Shown piece after piece: positions 24,827-34,805 of a stretch of 64,000 nucleotides of DNA (positions are counted from its first letter, which is position 1; each line of letters begins with the position of its first letter). The position numbers were made by a program, and so were the translations under genes. Under the pieces are notes generated by a model. It saw only the letters and a program-made list of their open reading frames with translations. It ran no database searches and was not told the origin of the DNA. Origin of the DNA: Prevotella sp902465605 (GTDB taxonomy: Bacteria > Bacteroidota > Bacteroidia > Bacteroidales > Bacteroidaceae); assembly GCA_902465605.1 (NCBI GenBank), contig CABQNT010000014.1, forward strand, positions 1-64,000, read 5' to 3'.

Positions 24827-27022
24827 TTATTTTATTCGACGCCTAATGTTCTCATTTGCAGTTGCATGCCTTCTGCCTCTTATCGAGCTGTTACCTATTT
24901 TATAGCTCACTGAGAACTGCAAATATCTAGTGTCAAAACGGTTATCATATTTGTACCTGACATCGTTTGAAGTCATGGTTTCGCACATGCGGTAAGTTTT
25001 GAAGATGTCATTCACATTAAGTGAGAGAGACAGCCTGTTTTCCAAAAGATTCGTTCTCACTCCCATATAAAAATAATAATTGGAGGCCACCTTACTATAG
25101 GAACTAATGTAAGGGAGTTCATAGTAAAATCCAAAATTCAGTATCCAAGTTTTCTTTTTATTCAAGAGAAAATCATTCTGGGTCATGAAATTACCGCTTA
25201 TCCTATCTATCATTGGAGGAGCTTCCGAAAGAATTGCCCTCTTGTTGATATAGTAAAATGTAACATTATTATAGGAGTTCCACCACCACCACTTGTTGAA
25301 TGTATAGGATTCGGACATCCCCACGCTATAGTAATTTATGAAATTGCTCGGGGAACGCTTGATAATCTTTGTGGTCGGGTCGATTGTCGGGTATATCGCA
25401 TAGTCGTCAGATACATGGCTATACCATACTTTATGGACAAATATACCCGAAGAAAGCATTAAATCCAGGTTGTCGGAATAAGAAGGCTTCAGAGACGTAT
25501 TTCCTACGCTGTAGTCGTATTGACTGGTATAAGTCTTAAATGGATTCATATCATAGAAATACGGTCTATTTATCCTTCTGCTGTAGCTCAAGGAAAGAGA
25601 TTTGATGTCTGACAACTTATACAAAACATAAGCAGAGGGAAAAGCATTGAGATAATGATGTTTATTGGCTTGATCAATGGTAAGAGACCGGCCTTCAGTA
25701 TAAGATTGCTCAACCCTTATGCCAAATTGCATGCTAAGCCTTTTACTTAAGCTTTTACTGGCAGACAAGTATAAAGCTGCTATATTTTCCTTATATTTAA
25801 AATAGTTGCTTTGGCTATTGTCAACAATCTGGCTAACGGAAAGATTGTCATAGAACGTGTAGTCATTGCTATTGGTCGTAAAATCCAGCTGCCCGCCAAA
25901 GTTAAAATTTATCCACCATAATGGCAATTCCACATCCACTTTTGCCGCATAGTTGGACACTTCGCTCTTGTTTCTGCTGATATTCGCATAATAACTGCCT
26001 GCAATCTGCTCCCTATCAGGAAAATAGCTTGCCCCATAATCGCTCGTGGAGTCCTTATTGGTGTTCCTCAAATAATCTAAATCTATCTTTATCTTTTTTC
26101 CAAGCGAATCCAATCTGACTATACCATGAACATTAAGGACATGGGTATACCCTTTATGTATTTTATCATTGAAAGTCTCCATGTAGGATGACATATTGTT
26201 ATTTGCATCCATAATTTCGGTATTAAACTTGTATTGCCTAAAGGGATTATTCGTTTTATGCCCCAAATAATTCATGCCAATAGTCAATGTTCGGCTCGCA
26301 TCATAGTCAACACCAAAGTTCACATTCATGAAGTTATAACTCCGCTTTAATGGCGCTGACAGATGCCAAGTCTCAACAGGGTAATAAGTAAATTGGTCCA
26401 TGGCATATCTGTCCTTCCCAGAAGCTGTCGAGATATTGGAGGATATGGAGAGCTTCTTCTTCCTCAAATTAAAGTCTGCTCCGCTCTTATTATCCCCATA
26501 AGTAGCCTGCTGATAGGTATTTCTCAATATCAGCGACCAAGTACCGACTTTAGCCTTTTTCAATATAATATTAACCAATCCGCTGTTACCCTGTGCTTTA
26601 TATTTTGCCGGAGGCGTGCTAATAACCTCTATGCTTTTAATTGTTGTTGAAGAAATTCCTCTTAGAAAATTTATAAGGCTTTCACCACTTAACTTCACAG
26701 GACGTTCATCTACCATGACTGTCATTTCGTTTTTGCCGATCATTGTTATCTGTTCATTTTGCACTTTTATTCCGGGAGTAATCTTCAGTGCGGCCAAAGC
26801 GTTACCGCCATTGCTCACAATAGAGTTTTCAACATTGAAGATCAAACGGTCGGGCTTTTGGGTGAAAATCCTTTTATGCGCGGTGACAATGACCCCCTCT
26901 AAATTATAGACTTTCTCCAATGAGTCTATCTTGGTCGCAAGACTGTCCGTTTGAGCATTTGCATAACAAATCACCATATTAAAAAGAATTATACCTATTA
27001 TTAGTTTTGTCTTTTCTGCCAT
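24827..27022 (-). CDS. TonB-dependent-receptor-like outer membrane beta-barrel protein
   Basis: The 731-residue protein has a signal peptide (about 1-23), no complete carboxypeptidase-like domain, and a short plug: VYNLEGVIVTAHKRI, ALAALKITPGIKV and MVDERPVKLSG, then IEVISTPPAKYKAQGNSGLVNIIL, the plug end common to the outer membrane beta-barrel family 3 proteins. The remainder is alternating aromatic beta strands ending in an aromatic terminal strand region. It should sit in the outer membrane. The ligand is unknown, and it has no SusD partner. Upstream on the same strand are a frameshifted DUF6734-like gene and a BACON/LRR lipoprotein. Confidence 0.85.
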   Translation of the reverse strand: MAEKTKLIIGIILFNMVICYANAQTDSLATKIDSLEKVYNLEGVIVTAHKRIFTQKPDRLIFNVENSIVSNGGNALAALKITPGIKVQNEQITMIGKNEMTVMVDERPVKLSGESLINFLRGISSTTIKSIEVISTPPAKYKAQGNSGLVNIILKKAKVGTWSLILRNTYQQATYGDNKSGADFNLRKKKLSISSNISTASGKDRYAMDQFTYYPVETWHLSAPLKRSYNFMNVNFGVDYDASRTLTIGMNYLGHKTNNPFRQYKFNTEIMDANNNMSSYMETFNDKIHKGYTHVLNVHGIVRLDSLGKKIKIDLDYLRNTNKDSTSDYGASYFPDREQIAGSYYANISRNKSEVSNYAAKVDVELPLWWINFNFGGQLDFTTNSNDYTFYDNLSVSQIVDNSQSNYFKYKENIAALYLSASKSLSKRLSMQFGIRVEQSYTEGRSLTIDQANKHHYLNAFPSAYVLYKLSDIKSLSLSYSRRINRPYFYDMNPFKTYTSQYDYSVGNTSLKPSYSDNLDLMLSSGIFVHKVWYSHVSDDYAIYPTIDPTTKIIKRSPSNFINYYSVGMSESYTFNKWWWWNSYNNVTFYYINKRAILSEAPPMIDRISGNFMTQNDFLLNKKKTWILNFGFYYELPYISSYSKVASNYYFYMGVRTNLLENRLSLSLNVNDIFKTYRMCETMTSNDVRYKYDNRFDTRYLQFSVSYKIGNSSIRGRRHATANENIRRRIK

Positions 27023-27103
27023 CTTTTACTTGGATTTACTACTTACGGTTCTATAGCAATTGCTTTTGAACAAAGTAATTGTTTAATTATATTTGTTCCT
27101 GTT

Positions 27104-27600
27104 TTATAGAAAGTTATTTCTTGACTTGAAAATACCTTTATGGAAATTATTCATAAGTTGTGGTATATATTGAAGGATAGGAGAAATCTTTTTCCAACGA
27201 TCCATATAATATTCTGTTGCGTATTCCTTATTTTGTGTAATTATTCCACATGTCAGGAGTTCTTGTGGCAAATAATCGAAGATAAAAACATCCCCGTCAA
27301 TATGTAAAAACGGTTCTGTTTGCAATCCATATGACTCTATTTTAGCCATAGCCCATAGCCCATTAGGCATCGTGTTCAATTCGTCAAGAACAACATGAAC
27401 TCCGTATAGGGCAAACGTAGTTTTTTAACTAACAAATCATAACCAAATTTATCAGTATAGAGCTCCACTTTTTCATAGTGACTTCTCAGCTGGAGTGAAC
27501 TCAACATCCAACCAAGCCAATGAAATCTATAGTTAGCCCACCCATAAGGATTTTCTATATCTTTATTATGTCCTCCCCAAAAGGATTGAATTATTTTCAT
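27104..27600 (-). pseudogene. DUF6734-like protein, frameshifted
   Basis: Two overlapping frames join into one protein. The first runs MKIIQSFWGGHNKDIENPYG to RLPYTE and then goes out of frame to a stop at 27376. The second restores DELNTMPNGLWAMAKIES and HIDGDVFIFDYLP. A single missing G after codon TEV (GGAGGTTC read as GGAGTTC, near 27390) explains the break. The QSFW start, the KVELYTD stretch and the HIDGDVFIF acidic motif resemble DUF6734 proteins, which look like glycosyltransferases. The C-terminus also seems short (it stops at 27104). Probably non-functional. Confidence 0.65.
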
Positions 27601-27692
27601 ATTACTAATGTTCGATTATTTTATTCTTCAACAAAGCTTATTTAAAGCAAACTTGCCTCAATCGAAACAAGTGCAAACCCTTACTTTGCGAT

Positions 27693-29111
27693 TTATTCCT
27701 CAATAATTTTTTGAAATCTAGACCAATTGCGCGTGTTATGATATAATTCTACTGTACCTTTAGGCACGTAAAGAGTACACCCTTCTCTGTTGGGAACTAT
27801 GCGAACCTCAAGAGGTTCTAACCATTTAAGGTGAAGTTTTGAAACAGAACAACCTAAGAAGGCTTCAATTCCCATATTAACAACTGTAGCTGGAATTGTT
27901 AGTTCATTCAATGTAGATTTTGTCGTGAAAGCTTGATTTCCAATGGAGGTAAGGCTTACGTTGGATGTAAGGTTTATTTCTCGCAAACTCATGCAACCAT
28001 AAAATGCTTTACTATTAATTTCCTCTACATCAGCAGGGATATCTATTGTCTTAAGGCTTTTACACCCAGCAAAAGCAGAATAACCAACTATTTTCAGATT
28101 TTTAGGGAGAATAATGCTCTTCAAATTAGTAGCATTGCTGAAAACTCCCGATGGTATCTCACCGTACATAAAAACATCTTCAAATATTTTAGATGAGCGC
28201 CAACCGAAATACTCATATGGATTTTGATTACCTGCAACTATATTACATTCTGAGAGGTCTATATCTACAGGATATTGGTATAGGCTTTCATTTGTATCCA
28301 TGAATAAATTTCTCAACAAGATAAAATCAAGACCATTAATATTACCTATTAGTTTAAGCGATCTGATACGCCGAAGATTAGTTAAGTCATTTCCCATGAG
28401 CACTTGTAGGCAGCCCGGTTTCTTACATATTATGGTCGTTGTGTTAGTAAAAGGGGCAGGCTCTTGAACCAGACATGGGCCACAATCCTGATTTGCAGTT
28501 TTACCATCAATTTTAAAATCAACAGAAGCGACTCTACCTAATCCCTCATTTTTATCAATGGCAACCGTTATTGCGTATTCATTGGCACCACTTGGAATAG
28601 TCTTAACCACTCTTGCCCACTTACAATCAGTTGGATAAACCTCAGCAGAAAGTTTTCCATTTGCCTTTACACGAATCTCGAAATTCCCTCCTTCTGAATC
28701 TTGATAATAGCAATTTTGATCCGAGATAATCTTGGATGAACCATCTTGAGTAATACCAATTATAATGGTCTTCCTCTGAACTTTTAAGAGGATATGTCCA
28801 ACTCTCGAAGTAACATCTTTGTTCTCCAAGACCTCAATGTTCAGTTCGCCTTTCCCATTAGAGAATGTTAGAATAGGCTTTATCCAATCATATTTAGATG
28901 AAGCAGAGACTCCCACTTGATCATCAGTATAGAAAACAAGAGAAAGCTTTTTCTTTCCATAGTCAGTTTTAATTCCATCATGAATCATTTTTCTTGATTC
29001 TTGCGACCAAGATATACCTATTTCCGATTCATCGTCATGGCACGATACTATAGTCATAGTAACAAATAGCACGATTGCACACATTAGTGAACTGAAAAAA
29101 TGTAGTTTCAT
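27693..29111 (-). CDS. BACON-domain, BspA-type leucine-rich-repeat lipoprotein
   Basis: The 472-residue protein starts at MKLHFFSS with a lipoprotein signal ending in TIVSC (Cys about 24). A BACON-like beta domain (about 60-130) ends in IIGITQDGSS, and a second similar beta region follows. Four to five LRR_5 (BspA) repeats occupy about 320-440, such as LKSIILPKNLKIVGYSAFAG and LKTIDIPADVEEINSKAFYG. A C-terminal TLYVPKGTVELYHNTRNWSR closes it, as in secreted BspA proteins. Such proteins are surface-exposed and bind host or other bacterial ligands. An ATG 28 codons upstream would hide the signal peptide and was rejected. Confidence 0.85.
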   Translation of the reverse strand: MKLHFFSSLMCAIVLFVTMTIVSCHDDESEIGISWSQESRKMIHDGIKTDYGKKKLSLVFYTDDQVGVSASSKYDWIKPILTFSNGKGELNIEVLENKDVTSRVGHILLKVQRKTIIIGITQDGSSKIISDQNCYYQDSEGGNFEIRVKANGKLSAEVYPTDCKWARVVKTIPSGANEYAITVAIDKNEGLGRVASVDFKIDGKTANQDCGPCLVQEPAPFTNTTTIICKKPGCLQVLMGNDLTNLRRIRSLKLIGNINGLDFILLRNLFMDTNESLYQYPVDIDLSECNIVAGNQNPYEYFGWRSSKIFEDVFMYGEIPSGVFSNATNLKSIILPKNLKIVGYSAFAGCKSLKTIDIPADVEEINSKAFYGCMSLREINLTSNVSLTSIGNQAFTTKSTLNELTIPATVVNMGIEAFLGCSVSKLHLKWLEPLEVRIVPNREGCTLYVPKGTVELYHNTRNWSRFQKIIEE

Positions 29112-29482
29112 GTGATTTTGTTTAAAAGTTAATATTTTAATCGTTTCAAAAAAATTATATTCTTTACTATTCGAAAGGTAAAGATCAAATATCAATAGAT
29201 TACTTTACCATGTATTTAGTCGTATATATTCAATGCCCATAAGGGTTATACAAGAACGGAGCTTCTTTACCGACTCTTTGCTCACAAATATATTTCTTTC
29301 AAGAGTATATTTCATAATTCAAAGCTAACAAATAAATAATACTAATTTTACAATCATGGGACAAATATACAAATCTATATTGTTTATAACAAGTAAAATC
29401 AGTTTTTATTTTTTCAAAATTTGTAATTTCTTAGTATTTTCGCTATATTTATGACATTATTTACTATATATACATTGTTTAT
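29112..29482. other. AT-rich divergent intergenic region
   Basis: About 370 bases between the LRR lipoprotein and the oxoamine synthase. Very AT-rich with no reading frame supported. TATATTTATG near 29440 and TACCTTTC (minus, near 29175) are imperfect -7 boxes. Confidence 0.35.
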
Positions 29483-29578
29483 ATGAATAAAAACATTATT
29501 TCATTAAAAGATTTCGAGATTACTCCAAACGAGAATGTTATCGAGCGTAGCTAAAATTTCCAAAGTTACATTGACCAA
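29483..29578 (+). pseudogene. N-terminal leader of the oxoamine synthase, cut off by TAA
   Basis: An ATG at 29483 opens MNKNIISLKDFEITPNENVI and ERS, meets TAA at 29552-29554, and continues in the same frame as NFQSYIDQ into the ATG at 29579. The frame is otherwise uninterrupted into the enzyme, so the original start was very probably here and one base (AAA to TAA) now stops it. Confidence 0.6.
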
Positions 29579-30715
29579 ATGGATCAGTTCGGCTGCAAAA
29601 GTTATTGGGGCATGGCAAGAACAGGAGTTGGAGCCAAGATGCAAATCGAGGGCTATGACGGTGAGGTTTCCGCATATATTTCCAATGATTACCTTGGTAT
29701 GTCGCAAAGGACTGAGACCAAGGAGGCTGGTATAAATGCCGTCCTGAAATACGGTACAGGGGCGAGTGCCGCTCAAGCCATAGGAGGCTATTTAGACATC
29801 CATCAGCAGTTGGAACAAGGCATTGCAAAGTTTGTAGGACAAGGAGATGCCATTCTATTTTCATCAGGTTTTGGTGCCAATGTAGGTTTGCTCCGTGCTA
29901 TATTGGGAAAAAATGACATAGCCTACATTGATTCGTATATCCAAACCAGTGCCACAAGTGGTTTAATAGGAACTAATGTAAAGCATATAGGACACAACGA
30001 CATTGACTATCTTGACATGATCCTTGAACGGGAAACGGGAAAATATCAGACTCGATTGGTCATCATTGATGGGGTCTATTCCCAAAATGGAGAGTTGTCA
30101 AAACTCCCGGAATACATTATAGTCTGCAAGAAGCACAATTGTCTCCTTATGATGGATGATGCCCACGGTATCGGAGTTATGGGAGAAAGCGGCAGGGGAA
30201 CTGCCGAATATTATAATTGTCTAGGGCAGGTTGATATTATTACAGGTACTTTCAGTAAATCTTTCGGGTGTGTCGGCGGTTTCGTTGCCGCGTCAGAAAA
30301 ACTGATTCAGTATCTGAGATATTATGCTGATAGTAATGTCTTTTCCGCAGCAATGACTCCACAGGTTGCAGCATCTTCACTGAAGGCACTGGAACTCATA
30401 CAGACACAACCAGAGATTCGCAAGAAGTTGTGGGCTAATGTCATTTATCTGCGCAAACGACTGACAGAGGAAGGCTTTGATATAGGCTGCTCGGTATCAG
30501 CCATATTTCCTATTATGGTAAGAGACAATAGAAAAGTATATGAAATAGCACGTGAATTACAAAAAAGATGTATCTTTGTAAGCGGTATCACATATCCTGC
30601 GGTAAGAACCAAAGAAGCACGGCTTAGAGTTAGTGTATTGGCTTCTCACGAGATAGAACAGTTAGAGCAATTAGTGACTGCTCTTTTGGAAATCAGAAAA
30701 TCAATTCCTTTTTAG
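29579..30715 (+). CDS. Alpha-oxoamine synthase family PLP enzyme (AONS/KBL/SPT-like)
   Basis: The 378-residue stretch from the second ATG has the family's whole catalytic domain: SNDYLGMSQ, GTGASAAQAIGGYLDIHQQL, SSGFGANVG, DDAHGIGVMGESGRG and the PLP lysine in TGTFSKSFGCVGGF (residue 227 from this start). These enzymes condense an acyl-CoA with an amino acid with loss of CO2; the product could be a sphingoid base, aminoketone or biotin precursor and is not determined. The natural protein likely began 32 codons earlier, but that part is separated by a stop, so a functional product needs restart here. A TetR regulator starts directly after the stop codon. Confidence 0.85.
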   Translation: MDQFGCKSYWGMARTGVGAKMQIEGYDGEVSAYISNDYLGMSQRTETKEAGINAVLKYGTGASAAQAIGGYLDIHQQLEQGIAKFVGQGDAILFSSGFGANVGLLRAILGKNDIAYIDSYIQTSATSGLIGTNVKHIGHNDIDYLDMILERETGKYQTRLVIIDGVYSQNGELSKLPEYIIVCKKHNCLLMMDDAHGIGVMGESGRGTAEYYNCLGQVDIITGTFSKSFGCVGGFVAASEKLIQYLRYYADSNVFSAAMTPQVAASSLKALELIQTQPEIRKKLWANVIYLRKRLTEEGFDIGCSVSAIFPIMVRDNRKVYEIARELQKRCIFVSGITYPAVRTKEARLRVSVLASHEIEQLEQLVTALLEIRKSIPF

Positions 30716-31348
30716 ATGGCAGAAGAAGAAAATAAACCCAAAAGATACAGAAGGACAAACGTTGATATACAGGCAGACATTATCAAGGCAGCAGAAAGTC
30801 TGATTAAGAAAAAAGGCTTTGCATCAATGCTGGTGACAGAGCTTATCAAGAAAGCCAGAATAGAGCCGCTTGTGTTCTATAACAGATATGACAATCTTAG
30901 CAAATTTTATGATGAATTCGTTAAGAGGTATGACTATTGGTTTAAGGATGTCCTCACTGGTGTTCAATTTCCTACAGATTCAGAATTGGGTTATATCAGT
31001 ATTTTCAAGGATGTACAGAAAGCACTTCAAGATAAATCAGTGATGTTGGAACTGTTACGCTGGGAGATTGCTGAAGGAAATGAGACCACAGTCCGTACGG
31101 CCATGCTCAGAGAAATGCACACTTTACCTCTTGTCAATATCTATGAAGAGAAATTCAAGGACACTGGTATTGATATATCCGCCATATCATCCCTGATAAT
31201 CGGTGGCATTTATTACCTTAACCTTCACAGAGAGCGTTCCAAATTCTCAGACATTGACTTGAATACGGAACAAGGTAGAAAACGTATAGAAAATGCCTTA
31301 GAGGAACTTGGACACATGATATTCCACTACCATGAAGTTAATAATTAG
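30716..31348 (+). CDS. TetR/AcrR family transcriptional regulator
   Basis: The 210-residue protein has an N-terminal TetR helix-turn-helix (DIIKAAESLIKKKGFASMLV, then ELIKKARIEPLVFYNRYDN, about 20-63) and an unrelated C-terminal ligand domain of helices. The ATG comes immediately after the TAG of the oxoamine synthase, so the two are translated from one message and the regulator probably controls that operon. The ligand is unknown. The strange point is a Lys- and Arg-rich start (EEENKPKRYRRTN). Confidence 0.8.
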   Translation: MAEEENKPKRYRRTNVDIQADIIKAAESLIKKKGFASMLVTELIKKARIEPLVFYNRYDNLSKFYDEFVKRYDYWFKDVLTGVQFPTDSELGYISIFKDVQKALQDKSVMLELLRWEIAEGNETTVRTAMLREMHTLPLVNIYEEKFKDTGIDISAISSLIIGGIYYLNLHRERSKFSDIDLNTEQGRKRIENALEELGHMIFHYHEVNN

Positions 31349-31447
31349 TGTTTACTGAATAAATTATAATCTTTTGATATACAATAAAATATATCGTTTT
31401 ATCTTCGGTTGTTTAACACAAAATTCGTACCTTTACAGTGTTAAATC

Positions 31448-32183
31448 ATGAGTGAGATGAAGTATACTTCACATTTGAAACAGTTATCGGTCGATATGTT
31501 CCGTTTATCTTTTGATGAGCTAGAAAGAATAATCGCTGGGTAAAATTAGGCGATCTTCTTCCATGGACAGAACTGGAAAAGGTATACAACTCCAGACTTG
31601 ACAATGAAGTTAAAGGTGCAGGTAACAAGCCTGCCCGCATGATTATCGGCACATGTATCATCAAGCATAAGTTTTCCCTTTCTGACGAGGATACACCTTT
31701 ATAGACCACCACTGCTGGGATGCTTACAACGAAAGTACTGATCTCTCACTACAGATCCAACTTTTCAAAGAACGATTCGGATACCTTCCCGCTACTATTC
31801 TTGCAGACAAGATCTACATGAACCATGCAAACAGAAGGATTCTCAAAGAATATGAGATAAAGACTTATTGCAAACCATTAGGTCGACCGCCAAAGGAACC
31901 CAGAAGTCCCGAATATCTCAAGAAGATGGCCAAGGCCGTCGGAGAACGAAACGAAGTCGAATACTCTTTCGGCACAGGCAAGAGAGTCTATCGAGTCAAT
32001 AACATCAGAGCCAAGCTTCCAGAAACAGCAGAATGTTGGACAGGAATGTGCTACTTTGTCAAGAACGTGATGAAGTTCCTCAGGGAACTTTGTCTTGCTT
32101 TTTTCGAAATTAAGCACAATTTATGGGCAAATGCCATTGCAAAGTTTAGAGTCCGTTGCTTTGCAGTCATGGCGATTTATTAA
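31448..32183 (+). mobile_element. Decayed IS5-type transposase
   Basis: Three fragments in different frames make one broken transposase. The first runs MSEMKYTSHLKQLSVDMFRL to a stop at about 31541. The second reads WVKLGDLLPWTELEKVYNS and MIIGTCIIKHKFSLSDE. The third reads IDHHCWDAYNEST to LPATILADKIYMNHANRR, then LGRPPKE and RNEVEYSFGTGKRVY, ending at 32183. ADKIY and RNEVE hold the second acidic and third acidic residues of the DDE triad. A large internal piece with the first Asp is missing. The IS family is judged from these motifs; terminal inverted repeats were not found. Non-functional. Confidence 0.75.
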
Positions 32184-32198
32184 TTCAGCGAACCCTAA

Positions 32199-34793
32199 TT
32201 ACAATTTACTTAGCGTGTTATACAGTTGTTCCCCAAGGCCAATGGTATATCCTTGAGATAAAAATACCACGCGGTTAAATGTGTCGGCAATGATGAAGAT
32301 AGGCAACTGGCGAGCATCTTGTAGCTTCATTTGTGCCACAATCTGCTTCTTAATAGCACCATCCTTGTCTATACCAAAAATAGTCTTGTTGGGTAGCACT
32401 CCGAAGTCACTGGGCTTGAACTTCTTGGCTTCCGCTTCTGACTCAAACAAAAGTACAAAAGGTCTGCCCAAACGGTCAAATTCGTCTTTCAGCTTAGCAA
32501 TGTCGCGCAGGGTGTGGTTGGTGGGTTCTTGTCCCACACCGATAAGACCCAACACAAAATATCCTCTACCTGTTTGCGACAAGATGCTTACCTCTTGGGC
32601 GTCTTTCACAAACTTCGACTCGCTATCAAAGTTGCCAATCACGCTAATCTCAGTTTTGGAGGTGCGAAGTTTCAAGTCGAGCGTTGTCGTTTGTCCTTCT
32701 ACGATGTTGAATATCTGATGGCTCTCTTTCACATTTCCACTGGCCATGCGAGTGCCGGTGACCAGGAAATAGGTTCCTGCATCTAGGCTCGTTCCATCTT
32801 TGAATGTATTCTTCCAGCTTGTTCCGCCGCCCATATCAACCTGACCTTCATCAAAGTTTAGCAAAACTGGAATACCATTTTCTATTTTACTGATGCTGAA
32901 ATGGTTATAATACTTAGGGTCATCCAGATATTTGGATGGCGAATAGCTTAAAACCAGCTTCCCTTTTGGAGCTGTTTTCTGTTTTTCTGTCTCAAAATCA
33001 ACATCCATCCATTGGCCATTTTGGCGATATTGAACTTTAGAAGTAACCACGTCCTTACGTGCTTCGATACCAATACTACGGGCCAAGTCGACAAAGAAAA
33101 TATCTCTTGAGCGAGCATCTGTAAACCTGGATTTCCACACGCCGATGGGCGTTTGTGCAATTCTTAGGGCCTCGTTATCTGGGTTGATGCGTATGTTCTT
33201 TTGAATCCATTCAACAAGCAATGCCGGATTTTGCAGAAACTTTTTTGTTGTTGTAGGGTCAAAGGCGTTTTGTAATTGCTGTTTGAAGGGCAGGATAATC
33301 ATTTCGTTCTCAACTCTTGGACACAATTGGTTGCTCTTCGCCAAGAGATGATCTTCGAGAATATCCATAGTGATGTCACGCAAATCTTTGTCACTCAATG
33401 TCTTCAATAGTGACAGTACTCTTTCTTCTTTCTCTGGGTACTTGTCATAAAAGTTCTTGATGACCCGCCAGTTGCCTCGTGCTTTCACTAACAATTGTGA
33501 CAGCTCACTCTCATCTGCAGCATGATAGAAAGTTGATTCGTATGCTTTTCTGATGCTGTCTTCTTGCGCAAATCTAAGTTTATTCTTTGCATTCATTTCC
33601 TCTGTCACTCGTGGTATTCGTGCTTTCTCTTGCGGAGGCACGATGTCGAGAGTGTCTAATGGGTGGATTTTTCTCGTCAGATCGGTCTTCTGCGATCGGT
33701 TGAGACGAATGATTACCTGTTGATCTTGGCCAAACGATGCTTTGGAAAACCCATAATATCCATCTTTTGAGGCCCAAACCAGCAGGTCACCTTTGCCAGC
33801 TGTGAGAAATGTCTTGCCCTGTTGATCCGTAAATTTTCTTACCGCTGTATAAAATTCAGCATAGTTGTATATCTTGAAATCTACCTGTGCGTGATTGACG
33901 GGTTTACCGTTTTGGTCCACAACGGTAAAGTCTACTCGTGCGGTCTCGGCATAATGGTCAATCAGGTTGATTTCCGTAAAATTGGAAGTGCGTAGAACAA
34001 TCTCTTCAGGCCCGTCATAATGTCCGAAAACCCTTGTGTGCATGAGCATGGCTCTCGATGCCGGCGCGTTGAACCAGCCAAGGTTCAGTACCGGTTCGGG
34101 TTCACAGGCCCCCAAGAAATACCACTTGCCGTCTGCCCAAGCCTCTACCCATGCATGGTTATCGTCAGTGTGGGCCCATCGTGGGGTGTATACTTGTCGG
34201 GCCGGAATGCCCACTGCTCTGAGCGCAGCAACGGTAAAAGTACTCTCTTCTCCGCAGCGTCCTTGTGCGTTCTTCATACAGGCTAACGGAGACAGCGTGC
34301 GGGCATCGGATGGGGTATAGGTGACATGTTCGTGGCACCAATGGTTCACTTCCAGGATTGCATCTTGCATGCTCATGCCTTGAATGCGGTCTTTCAGCAT
34401 GCCATAAAAAACCTTCCTGGCATCGTCAAGGTTTTCGTTGTTGACACGCAGCGGCATGACAAAATGGCGAAACAACAGCTGTGGCACCTTTGTTCCCCAG
34501 GGCATGGCTCGTTGTGTGGTGAAAGTGCTTCGGATATTCTCTAAGTAAAAACGAGTAGGGTAGTCAGTGATGTCGGCAACAGGCATGTAAGCATACAGAA
34601 AATGCAAGGCATCCAGTTCGTCATTTGTCAACTTTAACCCCTTGATGTCAAAGAATTTGGGCCCTATTTGTTTCATTCTTTCATTAAAAGTTTGAAGGAC
34701 CTCTTGGCGTTGTTCGTTGTCTTTGAAAATTAAAGATGCTTGGCTAAGTTGGAAACACAATAGCATCAATAGGATTAGGCTTGCTTTTTTCAT
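32199..34793 (-). CDS. Secreted transglutaminase-like protein
   Basis: The 864-residue protein has a signal peptide (1-19) and a transglutaminase-like fold with the catalytic Cys180 in GRCGEEST, His213 in DNHAWVEAW, and a following Asp/Glu region at WYFLGACEPEP. Such bacterial proteins are cysteine proteases or amidases as often as cross-linkers. An immunoglobulin-like segment (VDFTVVDQNGKPVNHAQVDF, about 287-306) follows the enzyme, with further beta domains and a final thioredoxin-like portion (VLLFESEAEAKKF, LPIFIIADTFNRVVFLSQGY). It should act in the periplasm or outside. The substrate is unknown. The IS5 remnant ends 16 bases away. Confidence 0.85.
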   Translation of the reverse strand: MKKASLILLMLLCFQLSQASLIFKDNEQRQEVLQTFNERMKQIGPKFFDIKGLKLTNDELDALHFLYAYMPVADITDYPTRFYLENIRSTFTTQRAMPWGTKVPQLLFRHFVMPLRVNNENLDDARKVFYGMLKDRIQGMSMQDAILEVNHWCHEHVTYTPSDARTLSPLACMKNAQGRCGEESTFTVAALRAVGIPARQVYTPRWAHTDDNHAWVEAWADGKWYFLGACEPEPVLNLGWFNAPASRAMLMHTRVFGHYDGPEEIVLRTSNFTEINLIDHYAETARVDFTVVDQNGKPVNHAQVDFKIYNYAEFYTAVRKFTDQQGKTFLTAGKGDLLVWASKDGYYGFSKASFGQDQQVIIRLNRSQKTDLTRKIHPLDTLDIVPPQEKARIPRVTEEMNAKNKLRFAQEDSIRKAYESTFYHAADESELSQLLVKARGNWRVIKNFYDKYPEKEERVLSLLKTLSDKDLRDITMDILEDHLLAKSNQLCPRVENEMIILPFKQQLQNAFDPTTTKKFLQNPALLVEWIQKNIRINPDNEALRIAQTPIGVWKSRFTDARSRDIFFVDLARSIGIEARKDVVTSKVQYRQNGQWMDVDFETEKQKTAPKGKLVLSYSPSKYLDDPKYYNHFSISKIENGIPVLLNFDEGQVDMGGGTSWKNTFKDGTSLDAGTYFLVTGTRMASGNVKESHQIFNIVEGQTTTLDLKLRTSKTEISVIGNFDSESKFVKDAQEVSILSQTGRGYFVLGLIGVGQEPTNHTLRDIAKLKDEFDRLGRPFVLLFESEAEAKKFKPSDFGVLPNKTIFGIDKDGAIKKQIVAQMKLQDARQLPIFIIADTFNRVVFLSQGYTIGLGEQLYNTLSKL

Positions 34794-34805
34794 AGGTTGA
34801 ATGGA

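Noticed and set aside
32281..32718. Plus-strand gene within the transglutaminase-like gene
   Set aside because: Antisense shadow of a well-supported 864-residue protein.
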